Shown piece after piece: positions 15,571 through 22,626 of a stretch of DNA of 30,212 bases. Both the position numbers and the translations under genes were made by a program. Under the pieces are notes generated by a model. That model did not search any database and was not told the DNA's origin. It was given only the letters and a program-made list of their open reading frames with translations. Each line of letters begins with the position of its first letter. Position 1 is the stretch's first letter. Origin of the DNA: Gemmatimonadota bacterium (GTDB lineage Bacteria; Gemmatimonadota; Gemmatimonadetes; Gemmatimonadales; GWC2-71-9); contig JAGGAG010000058.1 of the NCBI GenBank assembly GCA_017889745.1, positions 1 to 30,212 of the forward strand. Reading direction: 5' to 3'.

Positions 15571-15598
15571 AAGATACTTTATGAAGCGCGGGACGCAA
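15571..15598 (-). promoter_or_regulatory. candidate promoter of the tetR-efflux operon
   Basis: On the minus strand TTGCGT (15598-15593) and TATCTT (15576-15571) are separated by 16 bases and resemble -35 and -10 boxes. The -10 abuts the operator palindrome. The match to consensus is only moderate. Confidence 0.4.
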
Positions 15599-15673
15599 CC
15601 CGGCCGCTGAACGTGCGGCAAGCCTTTCCCGCCGTTGGCGATAGATATTTCGAGACGGTCTCGACCCAAACTC

Positions 15674-15702
15674 TTGCCTGACGGGGCCGGTGTCCGTAAT
15701 AT
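15674..15702 (+). promoter_or_regulatory. candidate sigma-70 promoter of the TPR gene
   Basis: TTGCCT (15674-15679) and TAATAT (15697-15702) are separated by exactly 17 bases, 30 bases upstream of the TPR gene start. Together with the divergent tetR promoter it accounts for most of the 196-bp gap between tetR and the TPR gene. Confidence 0.5.
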
Positions 15703-15732
15703 TGACCAACCCGCACGGGAGGCCCCCTGCCG

Positions 15733-16512
15733 ATGTCGGATGCATTCCGTAGCTCCGACGAGTTCGACGAACAGGCACACCAGCTCTACAACGAAGGATC
15801 CTACGAGGAGGCGCTCGCGCTGCTGCGCGAGGGACTTGCCTTGTATCCCAATGCGGTGGAACTGCATGTCGGTTCCGCGTATGCCCACCTCGCCCGCGAG
15901 GATTACGCGTGGGCCCGTGGGCGACCGGGCGGGCGCGCTGCGCGCGTACGAACGGATCGTGGCACTCGGTTTCCGGGAAGATCTCGAGCTCATGCTGCAG
16001 CTCGGGCGTGCCTGCTTCCGTGAGGGGCTCCTGGCCCAGGCCCACCGGTACTTCGAGCTCGCCGTCACTGCGCACGGCGAGTCGCCCGAGGCGGCGGCCT
16101 GCCTCGGATACGCCTCGCACCGGCTCGGCAACGATCCCGGTGCGCTCTTCTGGATCCGCCGCGCGCTCGAGCTGGAGCCGCAGTACCCCGAGGCGCGCAT
16201 CTATCTCGCCAACATGCTCTATGACCGCGGCGAGACCGAGGCGGCACTGCATCACCTCGAGCGCACCGAGCCCGACGATCACTACGACGAGCTCGGCCTG
16301 TGGCGCTGCATCGAGCTGAGGAAGACGGTCTAGAGATCCTGATGCAGATGAAGGCCGCCGAGCCCGAGTGGGCCGACGCCCCGATGAGCGAGTTCATGGC
16401 GAGCCTCGCCCGCCGGGGTCGCACCGAGACCGGCATCGTCATCCCGCTCACCGACGCCGAAGCCTTCATCCGGGGAAGTTCGGAAGCGGGAGTGCTGCGG
16501 ATACTCCACTGA
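15733..16512 (+). pseudogene. tetratricopeptide-repeat protein gene with two compensating frameshifts
   Basis: The gene starts at ATG 15733 behind a GGGAGG ribosome site. The first frame reads SDEFDEQAHQLYNEGSYEEA, LALLREGLALYPNAVELHVG and so on to about 15925. The TPR homology then continues in the next frame (GDRAGALRAYERIVALGF, AQAHRYFELAVTAHGESPEA, DPGALFWIRRALELEPQYPEA) to about 16325. It finally returns to the first frame for EDGLEILMQMKAAEPEWADAPMSEF and the end IPLTDAEAFIRGSSEAGVLRI at 16512. Joined, this is a protein of about 260 residues with about five TPR-like helical pairs, probably a protein-interaction scaffold. Both shifts lie in G/C-rich runs (near 15915-15930 and 16315-16330), so sequencing error is as likely as real decay. 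Confidence 0.75.
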
Positions 16513-16518
16513 AACCGC

Positions 16519-16580
16519 GTCAACAGTGAACGGTGAACGGTGAACGGGTACTGATGCCCCGTTGACCGTTCACTGTTTGC
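16519..16580 (+). repeat. GTGAACG tandem repeat in a long inverted repeat (possible terminator)
   Basis: GTGAACG occurs three times in tandem (16526-16546) within a left arm AACAGTGAACGGTGAACGG (16522-16540) that pairs at 18 of 19 positions with the right arm at 16559-16577. It lies between the TPR gene stop and the M16 gene start. The short T-rich segment after it is not a true T-run, so a terminator role is plausible but unproven; it could also be a dispersed genomic repeat. Confidence 0.55.
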
Positions 16581-16607
16581 CCTTCACGACCTCGCTACCT
16601 TTCCATC

Positions 16608-19223
16608 ATGACCAACACTGCTTCTCCTCCCCGCCGCTGGACGGCCGACGTCCATCGCGAGGTGCTGTCCAACGGCCTCACGCTGCTCGTGCAGCGGGAC
16701 GATTCCGCCCCCGCCGTCGCGGCCGTCACGCACGTCCGTGCCGGGTTCTTCGACGAGCCCGACCGCTGGATCGGCATCTCGCACGTGCTGGAGCACATGT
16801 TCTTCAAGGGAACGCCGACCCGGGCGGTAGGGCAGATCGCGCGGGAAACGAAGTCCGCCGGCGGTTACCTCAATGCGTCCACGTCCTACGATCGCACCAG
16901 CTACTTCGTGGTCCTGCCCGCGTCGGCGCTGGCTCGCGCGGTGGACATCCAGGCGGATGCCCTGCGCCATTCCCAGATCGACGCCGGCGAGCTCGAGCGC
17001 GAGCTGCGGGTGATCATCCAGGAGGCGAAGCGCAAGCTCGACACCCCCGACGCGGTGACCTACGAGACGCTGCACGAGCTGATGTTCGACCACCATCGCA
17101 TACGGCGCTGGCGGATCGGCACCGAGGAGCAGTTGTCCGGGTACACGCGCGAGGACGTGGCCGGATACTACCGCTCGCGCTACGTGCCCGAGCGCACCAT
17201 CGTCTCCGTGGTCGGCGCCGTACCGGTCGAGGAAACGCTCGCGGTGCTGCGCGCGGCGTATGGCGACTGGACGTCGGCGCCGGGCGCCGTCGATCCTTCC
17301 CCCACGGAACCGCCGCGCGAGGGCGTGCGCGCGCGCACCCTGCGCGGGGACGTGACCCGCGCCGAGCTGTCGCTCGGGTGGCGCACCGTGGATGCGCTGC
17401 ACCCGGACAGCGTGCCGCTCGATGTCGCGGCAGCGGTGCTGAGTGCGGGCCGCGGCAGCTGGCTCTACCGCATCCTGCGCGAGCCGGGCGTCGTCACCGG
17501 CATCAGCGCGTCGAACTATGCCCCCGGCGACGTAGGCGTCTTCTCCATCTCCGCCGACGTGGAGCCTGCCCGCGTCGACCAGGCCCTCGAGGGGATTGCA
17601 TCGGCCACGAGCCGGCTGGCCCTGCTGGGGCCGGGAGAAGCGGACCTCAACCGCGCACGCACGCTGCTGCAGGCGCGCTGGGCGCGCCGCAACGAATCGA
17701 TGGAGGGCCGCGCCTCGGCCCTCGCGAGCGCCGAGGCGCTTGGCCGCATCGAGCTGCTCGACGAGGAGTACGAGCGCCTGAGCACCGTCACCGTCGATGA
17801 CGTGCGCGCGGTGGCGCGACGCTACCTGCTGCCCGAGAGCGTGAGTGGCGTGGTCTACCTCCCCGACGGCGTGGGCGAGGACCTGACGGCCGAACGCCTC
17901 GCGGCGGCATTCGCGGTCGCGCCGCTCACGGCCATCGCCACGCCGGAGGCCACTCCGCCCGCGCCGCGCGCGGCGCGGGCGGCGCGCGGTTCGCGCACGG
18001 CCGAGGTGCTGCACGTTCCGCTCAGCGGGCTCGATCTCCTCATTCGTCGCAAGCCGGGCGTCCCGGCCGTGATGCTGGGCTACTACGTTCCCCGCGACGC
18101 GGCCGAGGCGCCGGAGATGGCTGGTGTGGGCGCCCTTGCGATGCGATCGATCATCCGTGGTGCGGGTGCGCTCGACGCCGCGGCGCTCGCCTTCGCCGCC
18201 GAGGGTCTGGGCGGTACGCTCACCCCGAGCGCCGGCATCGACTGGGCCGGGCTCAGCCTCCCGGTCCTGAGCGAGAACCTCGCCCCGGCGGCGACCCTGT
18301 TGCGGCTCGCAGCGTTCGATCCCGCGTTCAATGAAATGGACGTGATGACCGAGCGGGGGCTGCTGCTGGAGGAGGCGCGGCAGGTAGCGGACGACATGTT
18401 CCGCTACCCGTTCCTGCTCGCCTTCGGCGCGGCCTTCCGCGATCGGGGCTACGGCCGCCCGGTCGGCGGCACGGTGGACACGCTGCCGCAGCTCGGTATC
18501 GACGACGTGCGCGCGTGGCACCGCACCAGCTTTGCCGGCCGGCGCGGCGCGCTCGTGGTGGTGGGCGATCTCGATCCCGACGCGGCAGCGGCGGAACTGG
18601 CGGGCGTGTTCGCCGACGTGCCCGGTGGGGCGGTGGCTCCACCGCGCGCGCGCCAGCTGGTCCAGCCCGCTGAGGACGACTGGCAGCGGGTCACGCCGCG
18701 CGCGAAGGCGCAGACGGCGTTCGCCATGGCGTTTCCCGGTCCCGATCGCCGCGACCCGAGGCGTCACGCCGCTGATGTGTGGGGTGCCGTGGCGAGTGGT
18801 CTCGGAGGCCGGCTTTTCGACAAGCTGCGCGACCGCCGGTCCCTGGCCTATACCGTGGTGGGCACCGCGTGGGCCCGGCGCGACGGCGGTGCCATCCTCA
18901 CCTATATCGCGACCTCACCCGAGCGCGAGGAGGAGGCCCGGAGCGCCATGCTGACCGAACTGACCCGCTTTGCCGAGGAGCGCGTCAGCGACCAGGAGCT
19001 GGCGGAGGGAGTGAACTACCTGTCCGGACAGGCGGAGGTTTCGCGCCAGAGTGCGGGCGCAGTGGCGGGTGAGATCGTCGATGCCTGGCTGGCGGGTGAG
19101 GGCTTGGGCGAACTCGAGGATCCCGGGGCGCGGTACCGGTCGGTCACGGCCGATGCAATTCGCGATGTTGCAGCGGCCGCATTTTCCGGCGCGCGGGCCG
19201 AGGGGGTCGTCAGGGGGGCGTAA
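16608..19223 (+). CDS. M16 family zinc metallopeptidase, two-domain fusion
   Basis: An 871-residue protein with two M16 (pitrilysin-type) halves. The N-terminal half has the inverted zinc motif H59-V-L-E-H63 in SHVLEHMFFKGT and the third ligand region ELRVIIQEAKRK (E139), so it is catalytically complete. The C-terminal half (from about residue 470) keeps the M16 fold, including RSLAYTVVGTAWARRDGG, but no HxxEH, as expected for the inactive half. No signal peptide is evident, suggesting a cytoplasmic location. The substrate is unknown. M16 peptidases include PqqF/PqqG, which trim PqqA, and a pqq operon without pqqF lies 9 kb away. No Shine-Dalgarno precedes the ATG. Confidence 0.93.
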   Translation: MTNTASPPRRWTADVHREVLSNGLTLLVQRDDSAPAVAAVTHVRAGFFDEPDRWIGISHVLEHMFFKGTPTRAVGQIARETKSAGGYLNASTSYDRTSYFVVLPASALARAVDIQADALRHSQIDAGELERELRVIIQEAKRKLDTPDAVTYETLHELMFDHHRIRRWRIGTEEQLSGYTREDVAGYYRSRYVPERTIVSVVGAVPVEETLAVLRAAYGDWTSAPGAVDPSPTEPPREGVRARTLRGDVTRAELSLGWRTVDALHPDSVPLDVAAAVLSAGRGSWLYRILREPGVVTGISASNYAPGDVGVFSISADVEPARVDQALEGIASATSRLALLGPGEADLNRARTLLQARWARRNESMEGRASALASAEALGRIELLDEEYERLSTVTVDDVRAVARRYLLPESVSGVVYLPDGVGEDLTAERLAAAFAVAPLTAIATPEATPPAPRAARAARGSRTAEVLHVPLSGLDLLIRRKPGVPAVMLGYYVPRDAAEAPEMAGVGALAMRSIIRGAGALDAAALAFAAEGLGGTLTPSAGIDWAGLSLPVLSENLAPAATLLRLAAFDPAFNEMDVMTERGLLLEEARQVADDMFRYPFLLAFGAAFRDRGYGRPVGGTVDTLPQLGIDDVRAWHRTSFAGRRGALVVVGDLDPDAAAAELAGVFADVPGGAVAPPRARQLVQPAEDDWQRVTPRAKAQTAFAMAFPGPDRRDPRRHAADVWGAVASGLGGRLFDKLRDRRSLAYTVVGTAWARRDGGAILTYIATSPEREEEARSAMLTELTRFAEERVSDQELAEGVNYLSGQAEVSRQSAGAVAGEIVDAWLAGEGLGELEDPGARYRSVTADAIRDVAAAAFSGARAEGVVRGA

Positions 19224-19521
19224 CGCCCAGCCTCCTCGCAATCACTTCCAGCCCGCGCTCCAGCTGCACGCCGGGGCGGCCGGCGAGATCGATGAGGCAG
19301 ATCCCCTCCGTCGCGACCGCGTGCAGGATCACGTGACCCTCGCGGCAGAGCAGCGCCACCGAGATCTCACTCGGGGACGACCGCGTTACCGGCGGCCCCT
19401 CGGCGGACATGCCCATGGCACCGGCCGCGCCCACCACCGCGACTGCGAGCTGCCCTGCGTCGAGCAGTCGCTGCGGCGCGATGCCGTCGAGCTCGAGGGT
19501 CCGCAAGGCGTAGTGCGCCAC
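19210..19521 (-). CDS. small protein resembling S-adenosylmethionine decarboxylase (SpeD) fold, probably inactive
   Basis: A 103-residue protein starting at GTG 19521, directly after the TAG of the nucleotidyltransferase gene. By eye it aligns over its length with bacterial SpeD/SpeH: an N-terminal strand and helix, a central AGAMGMSAEG strand, then SEISVALLCREGHVILHAVATEGICLIDL and a helix LERGLEVIARRLG. In SpeD the corresponding motif is E-S-H-x3-H with the Ser cleaved to form the pyruvoyl group. Here the Ser is Gly (E-G-H-V-I-L-H) and the later catalytic Cys is also missing, so a decarboxylase activity is unlikely. The fold assignment is tentative. Its 3' end overlaps the converging M16 gene by 14 bases. 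Confidence 0.65.
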   Translation of the reverse strand: MAHYALRTLELDGIAPQRLLDAGQLAVAVVGAAGAMGMSAEGPPVTRSSPSEISVALLCREGHVILHAVATEGICLIDLAGRPGVQLERGLEVIARRLGVTPP

Positions 19522-20301
19522 CTAGGTGACCCGGGCTGGCCAGCGGCTCACGGCGTCGCGGTACCCCTCCGGTACACCCAGATCGAACAGCCTGGCCGGG
19601 ACGGCAACCCCATCGAGCGCTCCCCGTGCGGCGATACGCTGCAGCACCGGGCGGTCGTCGATCTCCGCGCCCGGCGGGACGGTGGCCGCCACCGCGTCGA
19701 AATCATCGAACGCGTCACTGGTGTAGGCGACACGTCCAGTCGGCGCCAGGACGGGTTCTCCTTCGACATCGAACCGGCCGACGCTCGAGCCTCGGGCCTC
19801 GAGCGCCTCGACGAGCAGCCGGCCGCCTTCTTGCGCGCGCGTGGTGGCGCGACCGAGGGCGCCGGTGCGCACCGCCTCCGCCTTGCCGATTTCCACCAGG
19901 GCCACCGTCGCGCGGCGCGATGCCCGGTGTGCGGCCAGCACGGCTGCCGCAGGGTTTGGTCCGTCGAAGAGCTGGTCCGGCTGCAGCAGGAGGAACGGCG
20001 ACCCCGCGAGCGCGTCGCGCGCCGACAGGATTGCGTCGCCCAGCCCGCGAAACGCGGTTTGCGGCACAAATTCGAGCTCGAGCGGGCCCTGGTACTGGCG
20101 CGCCGCGGCCTCGATGACGGGCTTGTGCGGCGTCACTACCAGGATGACGCGCAGCAGGCCGGCAGACGCGGCCTCGTCGAGCGCCCAGTAGAGCGCCGGC
20201 TTGAGGCCGATCGGGAGCATTTCCTTCGGCACCCAGTTGGTGATCGGGCGGAGCCGGCGGCCCAGGCCGCCACACGGAATGACTGCCGTATCGAGGGTCA
20301 T
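19522..20301 (-). CDS. GalU-like sugar nucleotidyltransferase
   Basis: A 259-residue NTP_transferase domain protein that would couple a sugar 1-phosphate to a nucleotide. The nucleotide-binding start is AVIPCGGLGRRLRPITNWVPKEMLPIGLKPALYW, close to the G-L-G-T-R-x-L-P-x-T-K-x-x-P-K-E-M-L-P pattern of UTP-glucose-1-phosphate uridylyltransferase. The metal-binding region is LLLQPDQLFDG and the C-terminal FDLGVPEGYRDAVSRW is typical of the family. It is shorter than GalU (about 290-300 residues), so the exact sugar is uncertain. The ATG overlaps the upstream stop by one base (TGATG) and its stop abuts the next gene, so the three minus-strand genes form a coupled operon. Confidence 0.82.
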   Translation of the reverse strand: MTLDTAVIPCGGLGRRLRPITNWVPKEMLPIGLKPALYWALDEAASAGLLRVILVVTPHKPVIEAAARQYQGPLELEFVPQTAFRGLGDAILSARDALAGSPFLLLQPDQLFDGPNPAAAVLAAHRASRRATVALVEIGKAEAVRTGALGRATTRAQEGGRLLVEALEARGSSVGRFDVEGEPVLAPTGRVAYTSDAFDDFDAVAATVPPGAEIDDRPVLQRIAARGALDGVAVPARLFDLGVPEGYRDAVSRWPARVT

Positions 20302-20759
20302 CAGAACATCGACATGGCGAGAAAGGTGCGAAGATTGTCGTTGGTGGCGCGCAGCCTGCCGGACAGCATGCGCACGAACGAGCGGAGCACGACGTATGCG
20401 AGCTCCTTGTCGAACTCGAGCAGCATCTCCAGGTCGGGACGCGTAATGGTGGCCACCACGCAGTCCTCGGCGGCGATGGCGTCGGTCGAGCGCTCCGAGC
20501 GGTCGAGCACGCTCATCTCGCCGAAGCAGGTGCCCGGCTTGAGCACAGCCAGTGCTTCCTCGCCGGCGTTCGGGATGTCGCGGCTGATGCGGACACTGCC
20601 GGACACGATGATGAAGAGCCGGTTACCCGGCTCTCCCTCGCGGAAGATCGTCTCGCCGGAGCGATATGTTTGTTCGCGGCAGATTTCGGCCACGCGGCCC
20701 AGTTGCGCCTCGTCGAGGTCGGCAAAGAGGGCGGTGTTGCGCAGCAGCGAATGGTTCAT
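20301..20759 (-). CDS. cyclic nucleotide-binding domain protein without DNA-binding domain
   Basis: A 152-residue single-domain protein with the CRP/cNMP fold: ALFADLDEAQLGRVAEICRE, YRSGETIFREGEPGNRLFIIVSG (as two strands), then VLKPGTCFGEMSVLDRSERSTDAIAAEDC, which is the phosphate-binding cassette with Glu and Arg in the usual places. A C-terminal helix LRSFVRMLSGRLRATNDNLRT follows, and there is no helix-turn-helix, so it is not a CRP-type regulator. The ligand (cAMP, cGMP or none) cannot be told. It is first in an operon with the nucleotidyltransferase and the SpeD-like gene. Its start lies only 20 bp from the divergent phosphatidyltransferase gene. Confidence 0.85.
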   Translation of the reverse strand: MNHSLLRNTALFADLDEAQLGRVAEICREQTYRSGETIFREGEPGNRLFIIVSGSVRISRDIPNAGEEALAVLKPGTCFGEMSVLDRSERSTDAIAAEDCVVATITRPDLEMLLEFDKELAYVVLRSFVRMLSGRLRATNDNLRTFLAMSMF

Positions 20760-20779
20760 GGCACGCCGGGAGGCCTGGG

Positions 20780-21349
20780 GTGGCGAAGGTGACCGAAGCT
20801 AGTCCGCGCCTTGGAGGCGAGCAAGCGCGCCCGCGATGGGGCATCGCCGATCTCTGCTCGGCGCTGCGCATCCCCCTCGCGGTGGCGTTCGTGCTGCTGC
20901 CGTCCACGCCGGCCCGGTTCACGATCCTGGCGCTCGCGGCGATCTCCGACCTGCTCGATGGATTCCTCGCGCGCCGCCTCGGGCCCTCGCGCCTCGGTGC
21001 CTTCGTGGATCCGGTGGCCGACCGGCTGTTCATGGCCTGCGGCTTCGGTGTGGTGGCGTTCTCGGGGCTCCTGCACTGGTGGGAAGTGGCGGGCGTGCTG
21101 CTGCGGGACATCGCGGCGTCCATTGCCTTCTTCGTCACGGCGGGCCTGGGCCGCGCCTCCTCGATACCCGCCCGGCTGGGCGGGAAGGCGGTGACGCTGG
21201 CGCAGCTGCTGACACTCCTCGCCTTCCTGGTGGCGCCGGCGTACCTGCGCCCCATGGCATGGGCCACCAGCGGCATCGGCCTCTATGCGATCTGGGACTA
21301 TTACAATGCGCGTCGCCTGCGGCGGCGGGTAGGGGCAGTGGATACGTGA
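20780..21349 (+). CDS. CDP-alcohol phosphatidyltransferase family protein
   Basis: A membrane enzyme of about 189 residues that transfers a phosphatidyl group from CDP-diacylglycerol (or similar) to an alcohol. The signature D-x2-D-G-x2-A-R...G-x3-D-x3-D is seen as SDLLDGFLARRLGPSRLGAF followed by VDPVADRLF, with seven residues between AR and G, one fewer than the textbook spacing. Several hydrophobic helices flank it. The GTG at 20780 has GGGAGG about 6 bases upstream and was chosen over a longer ATG reading that would run antisense through the cNMP gene. PgsA-type phosphatidylglycerophosphate synthase is a likely relative; the acceptor alcohol is not determined. Confidence 0.85.
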   Translation: MAKVTEASPRLGGEQARPRWGIADLCSALRIPLAVAFVLLPSTPARFTILALAAISDLLDGFLARRLGPSRLGAFVDPVADRLFMACGFGVVAFSGLLHWWEVAGVLLRDIAASIAFFVTAGLGRASSIPARLGGKAVTLAQLLTLLAFLVAPAYLRPMAWATSGIGLYAIWDYYNARRLRRRVGAVDT

Positions 21350-21365
21350 CCGGGAGGGAATCCTG

Positions 21366-21770
21366 ATGGAGACCAAGCACATCGCGCTCGCCTGGACGGG
21401 CGGCCTCCGCTTCAGGGGCGGTGAGCCCGGGGGCCCCGCCGCGCTCATCGACGCAGACAACGCCGAGGCGCCGGGACCGATGCTGCAGCTGCTGATGGCG
21501 GCGGCCTCGTGCAGTGGGGCCGACGTCGTGGACATCCTCGCGAAGATGCGCGAAAAGCTGACCAGCCTCGAGATCGAGGCCTGGGGCGATCGGCGCGAGG
21601 AGCCGCCCCGGCGCTACACCAGCCTTCGCCTGCGCTTCCGGGCGCGGGGCGACTCGCTGGACGAAGCCAAGGTTCGCCGTGCCATCGACTTGTCTCTCGA
21701 AAAGTACTGCTCGGTGATGCATTCGCTCGCGACCGACATACCGGTGCGCTACGAGCTTGATCTCGGCTGA
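21366..21770 (+). CDS. OsmC-like protein
   Basis: A 134-residue protein of the OsmC/Ohr superfamily, which reduces organic or fatty-acid hydroperoxides or has related thiol chemistry. The two conserved Cys are present: C49 in MAAASCSGADVVDIL and one in SLEKYCSVMHSLATDIPV. The ATG is preceded by GGGAGGGAATCCTG, a strong ribosome site, 16 bases after the phosphatidyltransferase stop, so the two are probably co-transcribed. The subtype is general OsmC and not clearly Ohr. Confidence 0.88.
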   Translation: METKHIALAWTGGLRFRGGEPGGPAALIDADNAEAPGPMLQLLMAAASCSGADVVDILAKMREKLTSLEIEAWGDRREEPPRRYTSLRLRFRARGDSLDEAKVRRAIDLSLEKYCSVMHSLATDIPVRYELDLG

Positions 21771-21787
21771 GGTCCGGAAAACATGAA

Positions 21788-21812
21788 CGCCCCGGTGGAT
21801 TCCGCCGGGGCG
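21788..21812. terminator. hairpin between converging genes
   Basis: CGCCCCGG (21788-21795) and CCGGGGCG (21805-21812) pair perfectly around a 9-base loop, 18 bases after the OsmC stop and 27 bases beyond the stop of the converging small gene. No T-run follows on either strand, so it is a weak or factor-assisted bidirectional terminator candidate. Confidence 0.5.
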
Positions 21813-21839
21813 CGCATCACCTGCAGGGACCGCGGAGCG

Positions 21840-22106
21840 TCAGGCGGCGCCTGAACCCGCTGTCTCCTTGCGCCGCACTGGCTGACAGTACCGCTCGCCG
21901 AGTTCGCGAAGCTGGGTCAGCTCCGTGTCGGTAAGGTCGTCGTACCGTTCGGCCAGATACTGCATGGTGTCGTCCATCCACTCCTTCTGGTGTTCCGGAA
22001 GGGCTTCGATGACGCCGCAGCGCAGGATATGACTGAACAACTCGTCACGAGCCTGGTCCTGCGTGGAAGCCACTGACGGAGTGCTACGGGTCTTCTTCTT
22101 GGACAT
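21840..22106 (-). CDS. small conserved-looking protein of unknown function
   Basis: An 88-residue protein with a Lys-rich start (MSKKKTRSTPS), then a helical acidic body QDQARDELFSHILRCGVIEA, EHQKEWMDDTMQYLAERYDDLTDTELTQLRELGERYCQPVRRK. It has no signal peptide or membrane segment and is probably cytoplasmic. The ATG at 22106 is preceded by GGGGAAGGG. An ATG 69 bases earlier in frame is less likely, because the added residues run through a promoter-like palindromic region. I do not recognise the family. A strong candidate promoter with an operator-like palindrome precedes it. Confidence 0.72.
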   Translation of the reverse strand: MSKKKTRSTPSVASTQDQARDELFSHILRCGVIEALPEHQKEWMDDTMQYLAERYDDLTDTELTQLRELGERYCQPVRRKETAGSGAA

Positions 22107-22145
22107 CCCTTCCCCTATGTAGGAGCCATGTACTTGGTGCCGGTA

Positions 22146-22175
22146 ACTATAACCGGATAGCACCATTTGGTGCAA
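22146..22175 (-). promoter_or_regulatory. promoter with embedded palindromic operator
   Basis: On the minus strand TTGCAC (22175-22170) and TATAGT (22151-22146) are separated by 18 bases. The spacer and -35 overlap the palindrome GCACCA-TT-TGGTGC (22160-22173), and a further TTGGTGC word lies at 22134-22140, joined to a CCGGT/ACCGG inverted repeat (22140-22156). This layout suggests repressor control of the 88-residue gene downstream. Confidence 0.5.
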
Positions 22176-22238
22176 ACCCCGTGCTCAACTCTCGCGGATG
22201 GGTCCCAGACCGCTGCGGCAGCACGACTTAGGCAGTTT

Positions 22239-22267
22239 TTGCCCGTCCCGTGGCCCGGCGATATACA
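22239..22267 (+). promoter_or_regulatory. candidate sigma-70 promoter
   Basis: TTGCCC (22239-22244) and TATACA (22262-22267) are separated by 17 bases, 54 bases before the start of the 101-residue gene. The TTGCC type of -35 and the spacing match the candidate promoter at 15674-15702. A GGACGCGTCC palindrome (22290-22299) lies in the leader. Confidence 0.5.
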
Positions 22268-22320
22268 TTTCCCGGCCGTACACCTGAAAGGACGCGTCCA
22301 GCGTCCGGTGAGGGCAGTCC

Positions 22321-22626
22321 ATGGCGGAGCACGAAGAGCTCTACGACGATGCGCGCGCCGAGCGGCTGAAGGCGCTCCTGCGTCGTCTCGCGGACCTCAT
22401 CCATGAACTGGATCGAAGCGATACCTTGCTCGCCTCCAGCGCCGAGCTGCAGCGGCTGCTGGGCGAGGCGCGAAGCGAGTTGTTCCATTACGAGGTGCGC
22501 AGCACCTATGATACGCCCGAGATCGCCGAGCACCGGCGGCTCGTTGACGATGCGTTGAACGATTCGTTCACACTCGAAGACCCGGAGGACGAAGAGCCAT
22601 GGCGGCGCCCGCGCCCAGCGGATTGA
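22321..22626 (+). CDS. small acidic helical protein of unknown function
   Basis: A 101-residue protein with no signal peptide or membrane helix. It is rich in Leu, Arg and Glu with heptad-like spacing (RAERLKALLRRLADLIHELD, LQRLLGEARSELFHYEVRS), suggesting a coiled coil, and ends in an acidic tail DPEDEEPWRRPRPAD. The ATG has GAGGG 6 to 8 bases upstream. It overlaps the start of the DsbA-like gene by 28 bases, so the two are coupled. I do not recognise the family. Confidence 0.75.
   Translation: MAEHEELYDDARAERLKALLRRLADLIHELDRSDTLLASSAELQRLLGEARSELFHYEVRSTYDTPEIAEHRRLVDDALNDSFTLEDPEDEEPWRRPRPAD

Noticed and set aside
16584..18767. A 727-residue open frame antisense to the M16 gene
   Set aside because: It is Arg/Gly/His-rich low-quality sequence, has no family motifs and exists because of GC-rich codon use in the true gene.
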